DNA of 34,020 nt from JACOXT01 sp964372855 (GTDB lineage: Bacteria; Patescibacteriota; Microgenomatia; Levybacterales; UBA12049). The stretch lies in assembly GCA_964372855.1 (NCBI GenBank), contig CAYJRY010000008.1, positions 1 through 34,020 on the forward strand. Direction: 5' to 3'. The position numbers and the translations under genes were made by a program. The notes beneath the pieces are model-generated. The model did not search any database and was not told the DNA's origin. It saw nothing but the letters and a program-made list of their open reading frames with translations. Shown here piece by piece: positions 31,521 through 34,020 of this stretch (positions within the stretch are counted from its first letter, which is position 1; each line of letters starts with the position of its first letter).

Positions 31521-32126
31521 GTGAAAAGTGAAGCGTCCGTTGTCTTTGAAAAAGAAGAAGTTAATGAGTGTGCTTTGGTTATTCAATTAGAAGATTTAAA
31601 TAGATTAGATCATCCGAAGATTAAGGAAATTATAGAGTCATCGGGATTATCTGTAAGGGAATTTGGGAGACTTTTAAGATTGGAATTTGAGCCGCTTATT
31701 GGACCCACTAGACATGAAGTACCCAACTCTAAAGGTGAGAAAATAGAAGATGTTGTAAAAAGCATCGCAGGGACTTCAGTTGGTGAAATTGAAGTATCGG
31801 ATGTTAGGCTATATCCTTCAGTCGTTGCCGGAAGAGATGATATGAGTTTGCATCTTAAAGTTGGTGAGAATAAAGGGTTTGAAGTAATTTATGCCCTAAA
31901 AGGCGAAGCGCATTTAGCGTTTCCAAAAATAGTTGAGCCTGTTGCTCCAGAAATCTATACAGCATCTAAAGAAAGAGAGCATATCAAATTAATTCCAGGA
32001 ACACTTGCAATTATTCCAGCTCCGACAGCAAATGGCTGGAGTATGGTAGGAGAGAATTTTAGTTTTCGCTATATCTGTCAGCCTATATATAGTTCGGATT
32101 TTGTAAGAAAAGTTATAGATTTGTAA
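31521..32126 (+). CDS. cupin-like protein, 201 aa
   Basis: GTG start chosen from the promoter position; a longer reading from 31485 would run through the promoter. The N-terminal third is helical (KIKEIIESSGLSVREFGRLLRLEFEP), reminiscent of a helix-turn-helix but without a clear match. The C-terminal half looks like a single-stranded beta-helix cupin: SLHLKVGENKGFEVIYALKG, AHLAFPK, KLIPGTLAIIPAPTANGWSM. The usual His metal ligands are not evident in this segment. The role is unknown; sugar-isomerase-like or sensor cupins are options. Confidence 0.6.
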   Translation: MKSEASVVFEKEEVNECALVIQLEDLNRLDHPKIKEIIESSGLSVREFGRLLRLEFEPLIGPTRHEVPNSKGEKIEDVVKSIAGTSVGEIEVSDVRLYPSVVAGRDDMSLHLKVGENKGFEVIYALKGEAHLAFPKIVEPVAPEIYTASKEREHIKLIPGTLAIIPAPTANGWSMVGENFSFRYICQPIYSSDFVRKVIDL

Positions 32127-32158
32127 CTTAAATACATTATAATGTTTTAAATATTAAT

Positions 32159-32389
32159 ATGTACTACTCACATAAATGTTCGTATTGTTCAAAAGTATTT
32201 TATACCTACAATTCTAGCAAAGAGTTTGCTTCACGTGCTTTGTATTATGGTATTAAGAAGCATCTTATTGAATACAATGAAGATCACAAAGAGTACAAAT
32301 TTGACGATGGGCCAAAAATTGATAGTAACGAAGTTTATGCTAATATGATTGAATCAAATAGTCCACCATCAGGAGGATATGAAGTGTGA
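32159..32389 (+). CDS. small CxxC protein, 76 aa
   Basis: Begins MYYSHKCSYCSKVFYTYNSS: one CxxC knuckle with His5 close by, then an aromatic/charged region (ALYYGIKKHLIEYNEDHKEY) and an end SPPSGGYEV. Only one Cys pair is present, so a zinc site would need His or a dimer. A TATAAT at 32138-32143 is a probable -10. I have no firm family name. Its stop overlaps the GTG of the next gene. Confidence 0.6.
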   Translation: MYYSHKCSYCSKVFYTYNSSKEFASRALYYGIKKHLIEYNEDHKEYKFDDGPKIDSNEVYANMIESNSPPSGGYEV

Positions 32390-32748
32390 AAATAATAAGT
32401 ATTAAAGATACAAAGTTTGAAGAAATGCTTAAGCCCATATTCACTGGCAAGGTTAAGAGGCAATCTCCAGTTAAAGATGATGAGGGAAGTGATCTAAGTA
32501 TAGATTATATTCATTTTCCAAAAGGCATCAGAAACAAATTCCACAAACACTCAAATGACCAAGTTCTAATTGTTATTAAAGGTAATGGTATAGTTGAAAC
32601 TAAACAAAAATCATTTAAAGTCAAAAAAGGAGATGTTATCTGGACAAAAGCAGGCGAAGTTCATCGTCACGGTGCGGGATCTAATTCTTCTTTCTCCCAC
32701 ATCTCTATTACAAGATCCCATACCAAACTCACGCAGATTGAGAAATAA
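32386..32748 (+). CDS. cupin-domain protein, 120 aa
   Basis: A single-domain cupin. Metal ligands are readable: HKHSND with Q for Glu position near residues 50-57 (cupin motif 1 G-x5-HxH-x3,4-E-like), then VKKGDVIWTKAGEVHRHG (cupin motif 2 with His) near residues 79-96. GTG start overlaps the stop of the CxxC gene (GTGA), so the two are coupled. The next gene, a methyltransferase, follows after 6 nt. Substrate unknown; small cupins of this kind often bind metal and act as sensors or isomerases. Confidence 0.82.
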   Translation: MKIISIKDTKFEEMLKPIFTGKVKRQSPVKDDEGSDLSIDYIHFPKGIRNKFHKHSNDQVLIVIKGNGIVETKQKSFKVKKGDVIWTKAGEVHRHGAGSNSSFSHISITRSHTKLTQIEK

Positions 32749-32754
32749 AATAAA

Positions 32755-33354
32755 ATGGCAAATAATTTGATTAGGCATGCTTATAATAAAATTGCTGATA
32801 AATATTTGGCTGGAAGACATAGATTTAAAAATGATAAATATCTTGAAAGATTAGCCGCTTTAGTTTCTCCTGACTCCACAATTTTAGACATTGGTTGCGG
32901 GGCTGGGGTTCCAATTGATAGTTTTCTAATTTCAAAAGGGTATAAAGTAATTGGTATTGATATATCAGAGAAGCAAATAGAACTTGCCAAAAAACTTGTT
33001 CCCAAAGGATATTTCGAAGTCAAAGATATGTTAAACTTAAAAGATAGGGAGTATCAAGTAGATGCTGTAGTTTCTTTTTATGCAATTTTTCATACTCCCA
33101 GAGAGTTTCATGGAAATATCCTAAAAAAGATAAATTCATTTTTGAAAAAAGATGGATATATTTTAATAACAATGGGAGGAAATAAGTGGGAAGGAAAAGA
33201 AAGTAATTTTTTCGGGACAGACATGTATTGGAGCCATTATGGAGCAAGGAAAAATAGAGAGTTGATTGAAAAAGCAGGCTTTAGAATTATCCTTGATGAA
33301 ATCGACACGACTGCTAATGAAAAACACCAAATAATCCTAGGCCAGAAAACTTGA
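32755..33354 (+). CDS. class I SAM-dependent methyltransferase
   Basis: A 199-residue Rossmann methyltransferase. Motif I is ILDIGCGAGVPID (about residues 43-55), the acidic end of strand 2 is VIGIDISEKQIELAKK, and DAVVSFYAIFHTP (about 103-115) is the motif IV region. It resembles methyltransferase type 11/25 proteins of unknown acceptor. It is the last gene of the CxxC-cupin-methyltransferase group. Confidence 0.85.
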   Translation: MANNLIRHAYNKIADKYLAGRHRFKNDKYLERLAALVSPDSTILDIGCGAGVPIDSFLISKGYKVIGIDISEKQIELAKKLVPKGYFEVKDMLNLKDREYQVDAVVSFYAIFHTPREFHGNILKKINSFLKKDGYILITMGGNKWEGKESNFFGTDMYWSHYGARKNRELIEKAGFRIILDEIDTTANEKHQIILGQKT

Positions 33355-33371
33355 ATAATAAAGTATAGTAA

Positions 33372-33409
33372 AATACAATGTAATACAATTATAATACATT
33401 TGTATTACA
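33372..33409. promoter_or_regulatory. repeat operator of the ribbon-helix-helix gene
   Basis: AATACA occurs at 33372, 33382 and 33393 and in inverted form (TGTATT) at 33401, that is at 10- and 11-bp steps on one face of the helix. TGTAATACAA (33379-33388) and TTGTATTACA (33400-33409) are perfect 10-bp inverted repeats. A TATAAT (33390-33395) lies in the centre, so binding would block transcription. The pattern suits cooperative binding of RHH dimers. Confidence 0.65.
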
Positions 33410-33422
33410 ATAATATAAGTCT

Positions 33423-33578
33423 ATGATAAATAAATTTGTTTTGTTAGAAAAACCTAAAGAAGAAACTTTGGTAATTCGTGTTCCAAAAAGAATTAAAGAA
33501 AGACTTGAAAAAATAGCCAAGAATAGAGAGATTAGCATGTCTTCGTTAATAAGAATGTGGATTGTAGAAAAATTATAA
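33423..33578 (+). CDS. ribbon-helix-helix (CopG/Arc-like) DNA-binding protein, 51 aa
   Basis: A 51-residue protein: TLVIRVPKRIKERLEKIAKN gives the beta strand and helix 1, and REISMSSLIRMWIVEKL gives helix 2 with the typical S-x-S-x-LIR. This is the CopG/MetJ/Arc fold; a dimer would bind the repeats just upstream and regulate its own gene. No toxin gene of the usual size follows, so an antitoxin role is not supported by the neighbours; the next gene encodes a secreted protein. The start is the first Met with the strand at the expected distance. Confidence 0.82.
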   Translation: MINKFVLLEKPKEETLVIRVPKRIKERLEKIAKNREISMSSLIRMWIVEKL

Positions 33579-33584
33579 TTATAT

Positions 33585-33590
33585 TAGAAT
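33585..33590 (+). promoter_or_regulatory. -10 of the secreted 130-aa protein gene
   Basis: TAGAAT ends 6 nt before the ATG at 33597; TTGTAG (33562-33567) lies 17 bp upstream, inside the end of the RHH gene. Confidence 0.5.
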
Positions 33591-33596
33591 AAAATT

Positions 33597-33989
33597 ATGA
33601 AATGGATTTTGATAATTAGTTTTGCTTTAATGGTTTTATTTACTCATAATTTGTCAGCAATTGCTACTGCGAAAAGTACTTCTAAATCTTCAATTTCTCC
33701 AAGCGCAAAATATATAAAAGCTAGAAATGTAGTTAGAGTATATTTTGGGAATATCAAAGGCGTTTCAAAAGTTACATATGTTTTGACTTATGAAGGAAAT
33801 GGCATTGGGCAAGGCGTTGAAGGAAGCATATCTGTCGGAAAGAAAAAATCATTTTCTAAAGACATATACTTAGGAACTTGTTCTGGGAAAGTTTGCGTGC
33901 AACACAAAAATATCAAAAATATTCAACTTCTAGTAACAACAAAATTCACAAACGGCACGTCAACTACGAAGATATATAAAGCAAGATAA
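33597..33989 (+). CDS. secreted hypothetical protein, 130 aa
   Basis: A signal peptide (about residues 1-24, SAIATA) is followed by a Ser/Lys-rich linker and then a single beta-rich domain: NVVRVYFGNIKGVSKVTYVL, YEGNGIGQGVEG, KKKSFSKDIYLGTCSGKVCV and a final strand LLVTTKF. There is one CxxxxxC pair (GTCSGKVC) that could form a disulphide. No family is recognised; small secreted beta-sandwich proteins of this kind are common in CPR genomes. The start is supported by the -10 six bases upstream. Confidence 0.65.
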   Translation: MKWILIISFALMVLFTHNLSAIATAKSTSKSSISPSAKYIKARNVVRVYFGNIKGVSKVTYVLTYEGNGIGQGVEGSISVGKKKSFSKDIYLGTCSGKVCVQHKNIKNIQLLVTTKFTNGTSTTKIYKAR

Positions 33990-34000
33990 ATTTTATAATA

Positions 34001-34020
34001 TGTTATAATGTTTATATGGC
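34001..34020 (+). other. promoter and start codon of the next gene at the window edge
   Basis: TGTTATAAT (34001-34009) ends 6 nt before ATG at 34016, the same spacing as other leaderless genes here. Only five bases of the gene are visible. Confidence 0.5.

Noticed and set aside
33372..33409. AATACA repeats considered as a CRISPR-like or minisatellite array
   Set aside because: Units are only 6 nt and there are no spacers of uniform length; phasing with the helix and a central TATAAT fit an operator better.
33423..33989. RHH gene and following gene as a toxin-antitoxin pair
   Set aside because: The downstream protein has a clear signal peptide and a beta-rich secreted domain, unlike RelE, ParE, MazF or PIN toxins, and seems to have its own -10.

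Overview
The window looks like chromosomal sequence from a small-genome, AT-rich bacterium, most probably a member of the Candidate Phyla Radiation (Patescibacteria), perhaps Microgenomates-like. This is an inference from low GC, compact overlapping genes, many short proteins, scarce Shine-Dalgarno sites and a LamG-type secreted protein; no rRNA marker is present. TGA works as a stop in many genes, so the TGA=Gly code of Gracilibacteria/Absconditabacteria does not apply. No CRISPR array, prophage or insertion-sequence transposase was found.

Layout. 1-3883 (+): the C-terminal part of a PEP-utilising enzyme cut by the window edge, a two-domain GNAT protein, a dolichol/phytol-kinase-like membrane protein and a di-iron acyl-ACP desaturase. 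3923-15913 (-): a long purine cluster transcribed purA - Cof-type HAD - purB - purK - purE - purC - purL (with a PurS-like N-terminus) - purQ - 65-aa protein - HAD - purM. It covers FGAR to SAICAR/AICAR plus IMP to AMP; purF, purD, purN/T and purH are not in the window. 15960-18988 (+): dnaG and the primary sigma factor gene, separated by a 99-bp block bounded by a 14-bp inverted repeat. 18985-22390: LapA-like protein, an unknown protein, tRNA-Asn, a 38-aa ORF, an L,D-transpeptidase, a SAM riboswitch with metK, and a zinc-ribbon protein. 22491-34020: an accessory region with secreted beta-propeller and LamG proteins, a broken PhnB-like gene, a VOC protein, a 14-TM MFS exporter, PgeF, a DUF6766-like protein, an EEP phosphohydrolase, DUF3175, cupins, a methyltransferase and a ribbon-helix-helix regulator with a repeat operator.

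Three signals stand out. (1) Five short GC-rich palindromic elements sit in frame inside core genes: one in purM, two in purL, one in purQ and one in dnaG. The two in purL are 36-bp copies of one element read in different codon phases, resembling Rickettsia palindromic elements in behaviour. (2) The metK leader has a SAM-I/IV-type aptamer. Its P4 hairpin is a perfect 9-nt complement of the 5' arm of a terminator that also hides the metK ribosome-binding site, so the switching mechanism can be read from sequence. (3) About a dozen genes have an extended -10 box (TGnTATAAT-like), often with its last base only 6-7 nt before the start codon, which predicts widespread leaderless mRNAs and corrects several start codons.
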